64,000 nt of DNA from Mesocentrotus franciscanus (GCA_037976565.1 CP137685.1:23825195-23889194); one strand, 5' to 3'; shown: positions 1 through 13,790, counted from the stretch's first letter. Made by a program: numbers and translations. Notes: generated by a model not told the origin, from the letters alone.

Positions 1-68
1 ACAGTTGTATCAATATCAGCGGACCAGATACATGGGAGTAAATTGAGCTCTGGAGTCTTGAAAGCCCC

Positions 69-1137
69 TTAAAGAGACTCGGTAACATTGCTTCAGATTC
101 TGAAACAAAATCCTGGATTTAGCTCATGCTGCAATCATAATTATAAACCTTTAGGTCAGTCAGGAATCCCATGACTTTTACAAGCCAATCACCTGTCTGA
201 TTATCAAGATATTTATGATTGGAAATCGAAATTTCAAAAACCGTTTTCCCAACGGTTTTTATAACACTACAGTCTATTGGGGGAAATGAGTATGGTAAAA
301 CCGGTCACTCAAAGATTTATACTTTTTTGAGGCACTTCATGATAATTTTGAAGCGCAATTTTTTTTAGGGCTTCAATATTACACCATATCACAGACGCTG
401 AAAACACGTAGGGCCATGCATCTCAGATTTAACATTGTTAAACGATGCCTTTAAACACTATATAAATCCAGATTTGTTACTATCACTTATAGTGGATCTT
501 TCATCACATGTCATATTTACACAAAAAAGCAATTATAAATAAAAATAATTGTTTAAGCAATAAATTACTTGAGTGAAACTGAAAAATCAGGGGATTACTA
601 AATTATTTTGAGAGGCCCATTGAGATTTTAAAGAGTTGACACAACACTGGCGCATATGCTATCAAAGTGCCACGCCCACTTTATGGACTGGATTCGTCAT
701 TGGGAAATCTACCTGATGGGCCATTTAACAAAAAATATATAGTGCTTAAAGGCATCGTTTAACAATGTTAAATCTGAGATGCATGGCCCCACGTGTTATC
801 AGTGTCTGTGATATGGTGTAATAATGAAGCCCTGAAAAAATTGCGCTTCAAAATGATCAAGAAGTGCCTCAAAAAAGTAAAAATCTTTGAGTGACCGGTT
901 TTATCATACTCATTTTCCCCAATAGACTGTAGTGTTATGTAAACCGTTAGGAAAACGCAAAATTTGATTTCGATTTCCAATCATAAATATCTTGATAATC
1001 AGACAGGCGATCGGCTTGTAAAAGTCATGGGGTTACTTTACTGACCTAAAGGTTTATACATGTAATTATCATTGCAGCATGAGCTAAATCCAGGATTTTG
1101 TTTCAGAATCTGAGGCAATGTTACCCAATCCCTTTAA
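69..1137. mobile_element. Composite foldback element with ~390-bp arms
   Basis: Left arm 69-454 (inverted) and right arm 746-1137 are reverse complements of each other, each bounded by TTAA next to AAGG/CCTT. The ~290-bp middle (455-745) has its own inverted copy at 24938-25209. A third arm copy is at 50267-50650. No coding potential. Confidence 0.88.
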
Positions 1138-1550
1138 GAATGAACTCTGGTTAAACTCAAAGAGAGCTTTGGTAAATTAAAGTGTACCAATGACCAAAAC
1201 ATGTTTTACTTTTGATGATGTAAGGGGTTTCATGTTGCTACACATGTATACTCTATAAATGGAACAAGGAACTTTTAATATTACATCTACAAAGATATAT
1301 TGCAGTTGAAATACACTCCCAGTGAACAGTAAATGTCTTGTTCAGTAGAATTATCAACACATGCATGCGCACCCTATATGTCAGGTTTAATTTTATCCTT
1401 TATTAATTCATAATCCTTAATCGTTTACCAATAGAATGCCAGGTAAAGTTTTTTAAGGCTGATTTTATAATTCTACCTATACAAAAATTATTTTGTCAGG
1501 TGATTGGTACTCTTTAAAGTTTAAATTAACAAAATAAATAAATAAATAAA

Positions 1551-1612
<62 letters not shown>

Positions 1613-3533
1613 CTCTGAGAGCATCAAACAGTAAACATTTCCGATAGCAAATCCCAAAACCCTGACCCACTTAGTAATATTAATAATAATCACCATCATC
1701 ATCATCATCATCATCATAATAGTAATATAGCCCTTGTGAACAACTGTAAAGTAATATTTTGACACGGATAATCTTTATCTTCCAGCATTCAATAAGTATA
1801 AAAGTTTGCAAACATTTATCCAAGCTATATTTTCAAAAGCCAAATGTTGAGTTTTCTTAAGTCATCATTGCATATGAAAAAGACAAATTTAATCAGGATA
1901 AAACTGTCCAATACATATAATCAATACAAATTTATGTTCTATCTCCAGAGGGAAGTAGAATATTATTCTTGACTTTAGTGAAAAAATACATGTACACAGT
2001 ACAAACAGTATAGTACTGGGTATTAAACTGTCCAATAAAAATAATCAATGCAAGTTCCTGTTTCTGTTTCAAGTAGGAAAATAATATTATTCTTGACTTG
2101 GTAAAACCACACATGTACAGTACATACAATATTCCAATAACATGGTGTGGTATTGGCTACCTATTTAGCACTGGAGGGGTTAAATACCATTCAAGTTACA
2201 AGCCAAGAATAATGGATTTAACTGTCATTTCCTTTATCTTTTGTCAGCAAGTGAAAGAAATCTTGGTAATAATAATAATAATAAAGTCACTTTTATATAG
2301 CGCATAATAATAAATTCTCTATGCGCTTTACAACAATCAATTATACAATATATTACATGATTAATCTAAAGATTTAAATATGCATGAATTAACAAAAGTA
2401 CATATTGTATACAATGATGAAAAAAATCAGATAAAATATAAATGGTATAAACTTATGAACACAATTATAATAGTTGAATAATTACGATCTTATTGTAGTA
2501 AGGAAATAACATTATTTGACATAACATGACATGGTACATGAACTAATTTCAATCATACATTTAAAAAAAACCAACAAGAAATTAATAAAATGAAAGTAAA
2601 TTTAATTTCTAGAATGATAATCCTCTCTAGATATGCATAGTTACACATGTACATGTAGGCATACACTGATACATGTACAATGTACAAATACGAAGTTTAG
2701 CACTAAGCATTACATACTTTACGTACACACTCTCACCTTGAAATTCCAAGTCAGTCCCATACAATGGACACAATGCTGGAAAGCAAGGACATAAATGCAC
2801 ATCACCTTGCCAAAAAAGTTGAATTATTTCCAATAGAATAGATATCCAGAACAAAATATGTATTCAATCTGAACAGTGGTCTCCTTAATGAACGTTGACT
2901 ACGACGTTTCTTTTAAGCGGAGCATGTGCGATTAGTAATGGCAGGAATGCAATATTTGGCAAAGAGTGTCATTTGTTTTACTTAGAAAGGAACTGAAAAT
3001 ATGCAGCAGTAGTGAGTCAGACACAGCCAGAGCGGTCACACCCCTTCTCCGATACGCAGCGTTTCAGGCTTGGCCATGCTGTGTCAAAATCAATTTGATA
3101 ATTACCGAAGGTCTCGTATTACATCACGCTAATTCCTGAAAACAATCAGCGGGTGTCAAATGGGAAAAAAGGGCCAGACACACACATTGTGTGTTTATGC
3201 TACATTGTATGCATGCATTGCATAGTGAGCACTTTCGATTTGGTACTACCCCCTCCCACCATGTGTACAAGGTGATTGAATAGATTATATATCTTTTCAA
3301 TTCAACATAACTGAAATATATATGCATTTACATTTCTGCAGGTATGAGAGAAAGAAAGCAAATAAACAAACAAACAAAACAAAACAAAACCAATTTAAAA
3401 AGACAATACGACATTGGTGTGTAAATGAGTTTTTTATTCAATTCCAGAATGGAAAATCCTTCACATAAATAATCACTGTGGTCTACAGATGATTAAAATT
3501 GTGAAAGTGAACCATATAGCTATATGTCCAAGA
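1138..3533. other. Non-coding stretch
   Basis: No gene recognised. It holds an (AT)n array at 1553-1608, a (CAT)n run at 1693-1718, and at 2265-2330 a TAA run followed by TATAGCGC...ATGCGCTTTACA resembling a reversed SINE tail. Confidence 0.7.
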
Positions 3534-3986
3534 CCCCGTTCTCACTCACTTTGAAAGTGGTCTTAGTTAGACCGCTCCAGAGGAACGGGTCTTGAGGAAC
3601 GGTTTGCGAGGGTTCACACTCCGAGCAGTTTTTTATGGCTCAAACCGCTCCACGAGTCAAAGTGGTCTTGTTGCTATGGCAGCTCAGGTCAGCGGGTAAA
3701 TTTTTTCGCTGAATACTAAGCGTATGTACCGTACTACATGTTTCACGCAACGTCACTAGACCACTTCCGTTCAAAGTACGCTTCCGTTCACACTCGCACG
3801 TTAGAGCGCTCCAAACCGCTCTTAATAAGACCCGTTCCTCAAGACCACCTCCCGAGGTGGTCTTCTGGAGCGGTCCAGAAGTCCACTTCCTGCATGGACC
3901 ACTTTGACCGTTCTCACTCACCTAAGAACCGCTCCTGAGGAACGGGTCTTAGTTAGACCGCTCCAACGAAGTGAATGAGAACGGGG
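3534..3986. mobile_element. hAT-like foldback MITE (453 bp)
   Basis: The ends CCCCGTTCTCACTCACTT and the reverse complement of its right end are inverted repeats. TCCAAGA (8 bp GTCCAAGA if one G is shared) flanks both sides at 3526-3533 and 3987-3993. The interior repeats the palindromic motifs GACCGCTCCAG and GAACGGGTCTT many times on both strands. Confidence 0.88.
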
Positions 3987-4280
3987 TCCAAGAGACCGCA
4001 AGCTCACAAGACCTGGGCTTTCAGTCTTGTTGACCGTTGGTCTACTACTGTATGGTGGTGGTCTACTAGGATGTCCCTATTATATTTTGTAGTATTTTTC
4101 GTAAACATCACAATTTAGACATACCTCAGGCAACTCCAGATCTACTATTACATGTAGGTCATATCAAAATCCATTTACAATTTTACAGAAAATATCAATT
4201 GAGGGAAATAGCAACTGTTTGAACTTCTGATCGTTACCGCATTTTTCAAAACAAAATTATTCAAAACAATACTCAATAGT

Positions 4281-4669
4281 TTAAAGAGAAAGACCAGTTC
4301 TGGTCATGCGATTGCATTGTGAAAGAAACCTTGTGGAATCGATCAGAAAAGGTTGATCATCTAGCATATAAGTTTTGGTGTGTACTGCAAGGTTCTGGAA
4401 TCATCAAAATGAAATTTGGCCCAGTCTTGGTAAAGTTACAAGCACTGTACACAGAAAGATGTATATGGGACTACGCGACCACGTGCGCGATATCTATTTG
4501 GTCCCAATAGATATAATAATGTACCAAATATATCAATAGTAGGCGGTTTCCCGGCAAAATTTGTATCATCACGTATTAGTCAAAACATATTCTTTCACAT
4601 GATTGGTAATGAGAGCTTCCATTTCATTTTTTGAGAGAGGGGCGTTTCCAAAACTGGTCTTTACCTTAA
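4281..4669. mobile_element. TTAA-flanked MITE, family with 55923-56348
   Basis: The ends TTAAAGAGAAAGACCAGTTC and its inverse (CTGGTCTTTACCTTAA) form the terminal repeats. A reversed copy lies at 55923-56348. No open frame of note. Confidence 0.85.
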
Positions 4670-5306
4670 ATACTACACATTTCAGATAATGTACCGTAAT
4701 ATTTTTTACCCGAGTATAAGTAATGCACATTGTTTTAATTTCCCAAAATTATCAATAAAAAAACCAAATTCATACAAATAATACATGTACTCCACACTTT
4801 CAGTGCCATAGGCAATTCCACAAAGAAACTTTACTTACATTTTATTACCTCAGCACCAGGATTCAAATTTAAATGCAAAATCATGTAACTCCATAAAACA
4901 GGTATGTGCAACAGTATAAATTGCACCAGGAACTATACTTACCATACATTTACAGGATGAAATTTCAAACAGAATTTCATATGACTCTGTACAGTAAGTC
5001 ACAGAAGAGTTTCAGTATTGTTTGGCTGGAGAGGATGTACACGCTTCGTGCAAAAGTTAATTGGACCAGACCTTAATCAGTATAAACTGTAGATTACACA
5101 TGCAAACATACATGACATGGGAAGCTCTGAGCTGCGATGGACTGTGATGACATGACATTTGAAAATCCTTGTAATGATTGAAGTAAGAGATAACCAGATG
5201 GTTAAAAACATCCTTTCTATTTCAACTTTGAGTTAGTCTTGATTTACAGACACAGAGTGAGTTGTGTTCTCATACATGTATGTCAATGAGTAGTCAAGCC
5301 TCTTTA

Positions 5307-5712
5307 CCGTTTCCGTGTCGCTGATAAAATAACACACCCTCAACGTTGAAAGTAGACCTAATCATTTCTCTCATTCTGTGCCCCGATAACGTTTGTGTGG
5401 ACGGAAAATTTGGGGGATTGCGCGATCAGTAGAAAGAACGCGCTGTACATGTGTGGGATCGATGCGTGTGATGGAAGAATAAAAACAAAGAACGGACTGA
5501 ATCTGGACTAGTAAATGAGTAGTCCAGATTCTGTCCGTTTTTATATATTTTTTATTCTTCAATCATCTTTGCTCTCCTCCCTTACAAGCATCCCACACAG
5601 ATCACATGACCCCCGAAAATACACCAGTCGAAGAATGAAAGGCAAGAACTGTCTCCGTTTTAGCGTTGAGGGTGTGTTATTTTCTCAAGTGATTGGGCGC
5701 GTGACCCGGAAA
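5307..5712. repeat. Long quasi-palindrome (foldback element)
   Basis: AAAATAACACACCCTCAACG at 5326 is matched by CGTTGAGGGTGTGTTATTTT ending at 5683, and the centre (5490-5545) pairs GAACGGACTGAATCTGGACT with its complement. Together about 180-bp arms. Confidence 0.8.
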
Positions 5713-5777
5713 CAGTCCAGGCAGTGGACTATAGTCCGTGAGTGGTGATCAGACATTTACTCCAGCGACTCCTGCTG

Positions 5778-5927
5778 GGGCCCTGTTTCATAAAACTTGT
5801 TATCAATAACAAATGCTTAATTTCTATGACAAAATTTGCACTCAGCCAATAAAATGCCGCGATTTCAGTAGCTTTTAACAGTTATTGAGACTTGTTATTT
5901 GATTACAAGTTTTATGAAGCAGGGCCC
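5778..5927. mobile_element. Short MITE with GGGCCCTGTTTCATAAAAC ends
   Basis: The 150-bp unit has terminal inverted repeats GGGCCCTGTTTCATAAAACT / reverse. Family copy at 18415-18560; related ends at 36313-36457 and 47767-47896. Confidence 0.85.
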
Positions 5928-6539
5928 TTCACATCATCACTAGTATAGAGTTAGGGTTGCGATGGTTAGGGTACAGACTACATGTACAAGTAGGGATTCG
6001 TCATTGTAGGACACTGACTCCGGAGCAATTGTTAACGGAGCATTTGAAGTGGAACATGACCTGAACAGAGACTGCAGAATGTAGACTACCTCCTCTCGCG
6101 ACGATCATAAAACTAGTATACATCCTGACTTGTTTACAGTGTATTTACTCATTTTCATTGAAGAACCAAGGAAAAATTAAATACTGCGTACAAAACTGTC
6201 TTGGTTTAATAAAGGAAAGGGAAAAAGGGAAGAAGGAAAGGGAAGAAAAAAAAGTTGACCCATTTCTTTCTCTCTATTTTCTGAGTGTGTTTTGTAATTT
6301 ACCTACGGTCTTCATTTTTTCTACAACATTCATTTCATTTGGTGATTTTTTTTTTTTACTGGTTGTCTTTATATTCCAGCATTTTCATTAATATTTAAGG
6401 CTTTCTTCCTTATGTTTCCTTCTTTTTTAAAGCCCCAAATCATATTAACCCATTAGCAACTAAACCGCCCGAAACTGCCCCTCCTTTTACTCACTGAACC
6501 GCCCGAAACCGCCCTCCATTTTAAACGCGCTGTAGTTTC

Positions 6540-7358
6540 TAAGGCTGCGATGAGTAGTCGAATACTTGAATACTCGCACTGTTGACAGCTACTCGAGTAC
6601 AATTTCTCGTACTCGAATACTCGGCCGCCATTTTTTTTGGGGCTATTTTTTCAGTGGTTTTACAACCATCTCTTTGTCTCAACACAATGCGAATAAAGAA
6701 TACTATTTAAAGCTAACCTACCTTCCTAATTTCAAGGGAAGAGATTTAATAAAAAGTGTTGATTTATTAATTATTACGCAGGAGATCTTTTCTGAGCAAG
6801 GTAGCTAGGCCTCCAAAGCGCTGACATAATTCCCTTCGGTAACAATGGCTGTGCGAGTCCAAAGGCCGCATTGCGACATAATCCTTTTCTTCAGTAGCAA
6901 TGGCTGCGGGAGTCCAAAGTCCGCTTTGCAACATAATCCTTTTCTTCGGTGACAATGTCTGCCCTAGTCCAAAGTCCGCATTGCGACCTAATCATTTTCT
7001 TCGGTAACAATGGCTGCGTGAGTCCAAAGTCCGCATTGCGACATAATCCTTTTCTTCGGTGATAGGGGCGCGCAAGTCCAAAGTCCGCATTCCGACATTA
7101 TTCTTTTCTTTGGTGACACAGATTCTAGTCTTTCTAGATCTAGACTAGATCTATTTGTATTATTTTTATCGGAGCGTCGGCTTCGAAAAAACAGTCGGGA
7201 CTGTACTGACTCAGGCTTATTTGTGTGAGTAAAATCACCAAAATAAAGGCTAGCTAGGTATTAAGTTTTATTTTTAAATATTAAAAAAAAAAAAAATATT
7301 CATGGACAAGGCTGGGAGTGTACTCAAGTACCTCATTACACGGTTATGCACAGCCCTA
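6540..7358. mobile_element. Non-autonomous hAT-like transposon with internal ~60-bp tandem repeats
   Basis: The terminal sequence TAAGGCTG at the left and TAGGGCTG (reverse) at the right are flanked by the 8-bp duplication GTAGTTTC (6532-6539 and 7359-7366). Inside, subterminal GAATACT/GTACTCGAG motifs and a ~60-bp unit (AGTCCAAAGTCCGCATTGCG) repeated about five times at 6833-7120. No long open frame. Confidence 0.85.
6833..7120. repeat. About five tandem ~60-bp units
   Basis: Each unit contains GAGTCCAAAGTCCGCATTGC, then CATAATCCTTTTCTTCGGT. The unit is degenerate (GGCCGC versus GTCCGC variants) and lies within the hAT-like element. Confidence 0.9.
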
Positions 7359-7366
7359 GTAGTTTC

Positions 7367-9669
7367 CGTCTATGGGTTCTACCGTGATAATGTTATACGT
7401 GAGTAATCCTTACGATGTCTACAGTAGGATTCCATTTTATCAAAATCTCTAGTTGCTAATGGGTTAAAGCTGTACAATATGGGTAGGATTCTCCTTAATG
7501 CATGAACATCTGTTTGGATACAAGCATATGCATGGATATGCAAGTATTGAGTATAGTGATTAAATCTAAGCTTCTATTTCCTGAATAAGAATCCATGGAA
7601 AGGAATTAAGAATCTTCAGAGTTACAAGATCAAGTGACTTCAAGTTCGTACTCAAGACCGCTGCAACATACACCAAGGAGTGAATAGAAAGCCCATTTTC
7701 GCTAAAATTACAAGACTTTTAACATTCTAACCCCCCCCCCCAAGAAAACAAACAAAAAACCATGGGTATATGTACATGTATGTACCAATAGATGACTCTC
7801 TATTAATAACATTTATTGTGCTAAATCCCAAATATTCCACTGAAAATACTACATTTTATTGATGAATTGCTACACGTGTACATATCATGTACACTTGTGC
7901 CAGTACTTGAAATTCATAGGGACCTGCATGGGGCCTGGGGCCTGGGACCTGGGCGATTGTACCCCTGGAACTACCCAAATATCATCTGTACCCTCCAGGT
8001 TGCCCCAACAATGTGTATTTTTATCTTTCTGATACGGTACGACGAACATGTACATCCTTCGTTCAATAGTTCAGGAATATGCATTTCCTTTCCATTTTAT
8101 TTTGTTGAAAATTTGAAAAGTTCCCCTTGTTAATAGTTACAATATAAATGTATTTGATACTTAAATTAAAAAAATACTCAAACAAATGAAGAAAAAAAAG
8201 AATCACAATATACAAGGCAATTTGGTTGAATCTAATGACAACTGGTGATTGACTTATTCACACCTTACAAATAAAAAATTAAACATTCCCTTTTTCCTTA
8301 CAGTTGAAGAAATGATAGACACATCCCCCAAAAGTCTCAGTGTCCAAAATGGACAGTCAATAATATTATACACTCAAAGATTTATTGGAAGGAAAAGTTG
8401 AAAGTACCAGACCAAGAAGGAAACCAAGAACAAACTGGGAGGGGAACATGAAGACATATATATGGTGAGGAATGACACTGCAAAGTGTACTACATGTAGA
8501 GTGGTAGAAAATAGAGATGTGTGGTATAATGTTGCAATCAATCTCCAGGCTGAGAGAAGATACCTTGATAGACATTCATGTGTACCAATGTACAATTCTT
8601 TTTAAATCCTTTTCTTCTTCTTCTTCTGTTAATCTTCAAAGTGCTACGAAGCCTATCACGAACATCTGTAGAAAGATGATCAGTTTTGTAAATGCAGGCA
8701 CACTAAACACCAGGTTTACACCCTACCCTTTGTGATATTAGTGTAGTGTATTAATGCAGGGTGTGACTCTCCTACACACAGGGCCTCCAGTTAATGTTCT
8801 AGTCCAAGGAACGGAGTGTTTCCCCCTGAACCCGAGCCTGCATCGAGAACAGAGGGGAGGGGCTCGCTAAAACACAAGACGGCGACAATCATTTTTGCAT
8901 TATTGTCTGCTCAGCACGGTACTCGAGGCGAAGCGCATAATGAATGTCGTGAGAGCCAGGCAATGATCCAATTGTGCTACACCGCCTCCTTAGGTAGTTT
9001 GAAACAAGTAAGCAACTTACATTTAACTTGAATCCAATCAGAGTAGAGTCTCTTCCCATGACAAGGACACACAATATCCTGACATAGTGATGGCTAGGTG
9101 AAATTGAAGCTTAATTGGAGCCACTTGATTTCCCTGGAAATCTCATCTCAGATATCGGGTCTATCCAATACTGTACAGATAGGTTTACATATAACTCCAA
9201 CTAACTACTCCAACCTGTATTTTGGTATTTACTGAAATCTTTTTCGCTATTGCCCAACTTTTGAAGGATTTCTTTGGTTCCCCACACAAACACAATCCTC
9301 TGTCTAAACCCAGTGGACAAAAGGTTGGGATATCCTCTTTCAAAAGACTGAGAAGCGATGGAATTAATGCTCCCAAGCATCACTGCTTTTGTGCTGGACT
9401 GCTGAAAACATAAAATCACAGCAAAAAAACTTATCTTCTCTCCCTTCGAATCCTCAATGACAGTGTGGCCTCTACCCAGGCCATTGTAATTTCTCATAAA
9501 CATCACATAAATCGAATAAATCGATGATTACAAATTGCATACAATGAGCTTACATATTAACCCAATTTCCTTTTTGGTCAGTCTGCACTCCATTGAGTTG
9601 GACTATTCATAGCCTGTTCCGTTTCCAAGGAAACCAAATTTTCAAATCTGTTGCTTGAAGGAAAATCCA
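7367..9669. other. Non-coding stretch
   Basis: No gene recognised on either strand. It contains a poly-C run at 7731-7741 and a short TTCTTC run near 8610. The open frames are short and show no motif. Confidence 0.6.
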
Positions 9670-10020
9670 ACCTTAATAGACAACTACTCTAAAAGAAAGC
9701 AGAAAGTCAAAGAAGCAGACCAGTGAAAAAGTTTGATGTGATTGGACAAAAAACTAAAACAAACTTATGAATTGTGTAAAGTTGTAATCACTGAAAACGT
9801 ATGGGCACTTCAAATTGGCTTAATCGGCAACGTCACTGTGACGTAGTGCTGGACAACTTTCCTGTCTGTTTCAACACACAAAATGACTATAGTATAATGT
9901 CACTTTTTCACTTTTTTTTAAAAGTGTATAATCCGGAAGGGTCTTTTCTGTTCAGAGGACCTATAATGATATGCTATTCATAATATATTTTGAGTAGCGC
10001 CCCAAGGGAGAAGGCACTTT
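9670..10020 (+). repeat. Dispersed repeat, pair with 13900-14212
   Basis: The two stretches share CAACT-CTCTA, TATGGGCACT-CA-ATTGGCT, TTTCAACACACAAA-TGACTATA and TTTTGAGTAG-GCCC in the same order and orientation. Likely a dispersed mobile element; no termini resolved. Confidence 0.75.
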
Positions 10021-13000
10021 CATGCACATGTAGGAGAAACTGAAATTAATGATACTTTGGTACACAACAAACGGAAGAGATGTCCATGACTACATTACAA
10101 TTCACTGACCAATTTGCCCATTTGAGATTCGCTTAGCATTAGTGATCTCATATTTCAAACATTCATAACTCTCTTACTGTTGGTCCAATTCATTTCAAAC
10201 TTCATAATTCTGTTTCTCTTATTTTTCTACTGTCATACAAATGCACTTCCAAAGGTTGGATTGCCCTTTAAACTTTAGATAGTAGGAAATTACTAAAGCA
10301 GTGTGTCAATTTTTTTCTGATATGATCTTCAAGCATAACACGCTGTAAAGAATATCATATCCACTAGTACTGCATAAAATGGTACTATGGTGTGGCTCAT
10401 TAAAACTTTATAAAACTATAAATCATGTCCATTTCTCCTGTCTTAATCTTTCATTTTCTCAAAATGTCACGATATTATTTTCAGCATAATTCACAATTTC
10501 ATAACTACATGTAATTGATATCTTGACAATGGGAGAACAAATGAGAACAAATGAAAATAGTACAGAAAACAGTACAATTATACCAGGAACATAGCATCTT
10601 CTCTGATTATACATTGGAGTAACTCCTTGGTATAGTTTAGAATATGAATATTTACACACAACAGAGTTGAAAGCTAAATTATGTGCAGGGCAAATAACAA
10701 AGTCCAACCCTGGAAAGTCGACCCTGGGGGAGAAAAAATCCTTCAAAACTTGTGACAATCAATCCGCTTTCCTTGCACATTTTTTCTTTTCTTCATTATT
10801 TCCAATCACACATATCATATCTCCCATTCAACCTCACACCAGCTGTCCCCTTTGAAAAATAAATAATCTCAACTTTCACACTCCCCATTCCACAGGACTG
10901 TCACAGGGACCGTTTACACCTACCTCCTACAACCCTCTGACGTGTATCTAGCTTTGTGTGAACACTTTATATCTATTCTAGAAGCACAGATTCTAGATCG
11001 ACAAAATATAATCTAAAAGCCTGAATAAATTTGAAGATGAACAGGGTCAACAGAAAGGGTATAGTAGTAGATTTAGATCTGCTTAATTTCAACCACAGTG
11101 TGTATTAAAAATAATTTAATACAGAATAATTTTAATAATAGAATTTAATTTCTGTTGGGTATGAATGAAATCTGTCTAATTCAAAATGTAAAAAAGTAGC
11201 CAATGAAGTTTCATACAATATTGATTTTCTGGATGCAAAAAGCTTCAAGAAAATGTAATGTGAAGATTCCTGCTGAAAAAAATTAACAGAGTTTCACATT
11301 CTTCAACGAGTCGTACATTCATAAACTCCGGTACAGGTGCATTATGAGAACATAACGTGAAAGTTCCTACTGAAGAAAAAAGGTAGAATACAAAGCGACC
11401 CATTTCTGCAGGAAGTGGTACATTCATAAACTGGTACAGGTGCATGCCTGGACGACATCCCCTTGGGTGCAAACAGTTGATTTCAATTCTACCTGTGCAC
11501 ACCTAGCCCCCACTGACGACAACAAGAGATGATCACCTTGGTAACCATAGCAACAATGAATGATATATTTTGGGGAGGGCTCAGTGAGTGCTTCCATTTC
11601 ACTTTTCTTCGCCGATCAAGATACTGTGTAAAGGTCACGTGATATAATGTGTCATCCTTCTTTTGTGTGAGGGAAATATGAGGAGCTAGAAAGAAAAATG
11701 ATTTTCCCCAAAAGCCTCGCCAGACAACTTCATATTATTTACATTTTATATTTAGTGTATGTACAGAAGATATCACCTTGAGAATACATTTTTTTTCCAT
11801 CGTACGTTCCAGGATGGTGCTTTCATTTTCTACTCTGGCTTGGGCATTGCCATTGCACTTTGATCCTGTAGACATGCATTTTTTATCTACTCTGCTTCAA
11901 TTTCAATTTCAATTTCAATTTATTTATGTTTCCAACAAAACATTACAAATCAATTATAAACATTTACAACAAATGTAGAAATACATACTGGAAACAGAGG
12001 GGTCCACTAAAAAGCAATGCTTGTACAAGTGTGAACACCTCAAAAGGTTTGCAAATGGTATTTTATGTATCATACATGAGGGTGGAAACATTGCAGAATT
12101 CATTTCTGTCTGTATCTGTCACAGACACGTCTGTCTGGAGCCAGAAGGGCATTAACTCTGTATTAAAGTATATGAATTAACGTCCTTCTTGCTCCAAACG
12201 GACAACATGTCTAGGGGTGCGTTTATCGTGTCTTGCCACTCAGAATCAGCGTTTCTATATGTACATATCGAACCCCACTATACGAACGTGTTTTGCGGGA
12301 TGTCCCGTTTATAGACTCTTCATGATTCGAAATAAAGGCCTTGTCTCCGCGCAGCAGCTTTGCACCGTTTGACCCGGGAAGCAGATTAGCCTGGGAAGGT
12401 CCGATTTGTATGTGTGGTTCAAAACAGCTTTGCAATTATCACTTTAAAAATTTGCTTCAAAGACGTTTAAAAACGCTGATTCTAGGCAAAAAATTGCACG
12501 ATAAACGTACCCTAAGATACATGTACAGTACTCCATTTAAGAGGGAGATTGTGCACTATGTGCAGATATGCAATAATGCAACTCAAATAACAACCATAGT
12601 AATAGAAATCGCAAGGTTACTTGAATGGGTTAATTGTAAGACTAAGAGCCTATAAAGAAGAAGAAAAGAATTATACAAATAAATAGCGATAGTAGTGATA
12701 GCTTCTCAGCCAACAGTACATGCTCTCTGACAAATACCCTATTTTGTAATTCAGACTGAACCTGAGTACAACAAGAATATTTTATCTGAGAAACTGAAAT
12801 AAGAGCAATGAGGACACAAGGACTTTTCCGCGAGCATGCATCTCTCTGAGAAAGGAGGGCACAGTCTGGCCGGATAATTACTTCTGAAGATGAATGAGTT
12901 CTGGAGTGCAGGAAGATCCGAGATGCCATTAGCATTCAGACCGGTACAAATCGACATCCCTAGTCTACATTCCAGGATGGATATATTTACCTACGTATAT

Positions 13001-13429
13001 ATTTAATATCTTCCCAATCGAAATATATTTAAATGAGTCTGGAGTATGTATACTAAATATCCCCTCTCGCCTCCGAGACCCTTCCACGAAAGGGGCCTAA
13101 CAGTGCAAGATCATAAGTTTACAGAATCCACGCACATTTAATGTATTTTCACTGACATTTCATTAAGCCTGGAATGGAGGCTACTACATCCTATTCGACT
13201 CCTGCACTTTCTACCAGGGTCATCAAGTGATGTAGCATTAGGCTGTCATCATTTCATATTGATTGAGTGCCATATGCTCTACAACTACATTCTACATCCT
13301 GTAGTAAGCTGCATTGAAGAATGCAGAGACAATGTGTCCACCTCGGCAGCTCGATTGTTTGTTCGTTTTACCCGAATGCTAAGAAAGCATTGTGTACAGG
13401 TGTATGCTTGTAAGTAAGCAACAAGGGGA
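10021..13429. other. Non-coding stretch
   Basis: No gene recognised. A two-copy tandem duplication of about 110 bp lies around 11259-11445 (ACATTCATAAACT-GGTACAGG twice), and a CAATTT run at 11899-11925. Confidence 0.6.
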
Positions 13430-13572
13430 CCGACGGCTTTAAGTCCTCTCCGAGGGACTTGGTAATGAGGATTACTGCCTTGCCAAAGGGCACTAGCACT
13501 TCAACTTGGTTTCGAAACCTGAGACCTCCCGGTTACGAGGCTACTGCTCGACCACTGAGCCATCGTGCCTTA
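13430..13572 (-). mobile_element. tRNA-derived SINE (partial)
   Basis: On the minus strand a tRNA-like head has an A box (TGGCTCAGTGG) and a B box (GGTTTCGAAACC). The adjoining body (GACCGACGGCTTTAA) is shared with 40850-41012. Not a functional tRNA: no clean acceptor stem. Confidence 0.82.
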
Positions 13573-13580
13573 TTCAATAC

Positions 13581-13790
13581 ACCCTTTCACGGTTACAAGA
13601 GTGCGCATGCGCCGACTGTGGCGCCATTTTAAATTACGAGTAAACAACTTGTTTACTCGTAATTTAAAATGGCGCCCATGTCAATATGATGAGCGCAGCG
13701 CAGTGCAACAATACATGCGCATCTAAAAACTTTGATGACGCAATGTTTACTCGCAAATTAAAATGGCAGCCTTAACCGTGAAGGGGCGTG
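13581..13790. mobile_element. MITE with internal perfect palindrome
   Basis: The ends are CCCTTTCACGGTTA and its complement (TTAACCGTGAAGGG). Inside, 13620-13646 and 13650-13676 are perfect 27-bp inverted arms around a 3-bp loop, starting GGCGCCATTTTAAATTACGA. A third, degenerate arm lies at 13744-13771. Confidence 0.88.
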
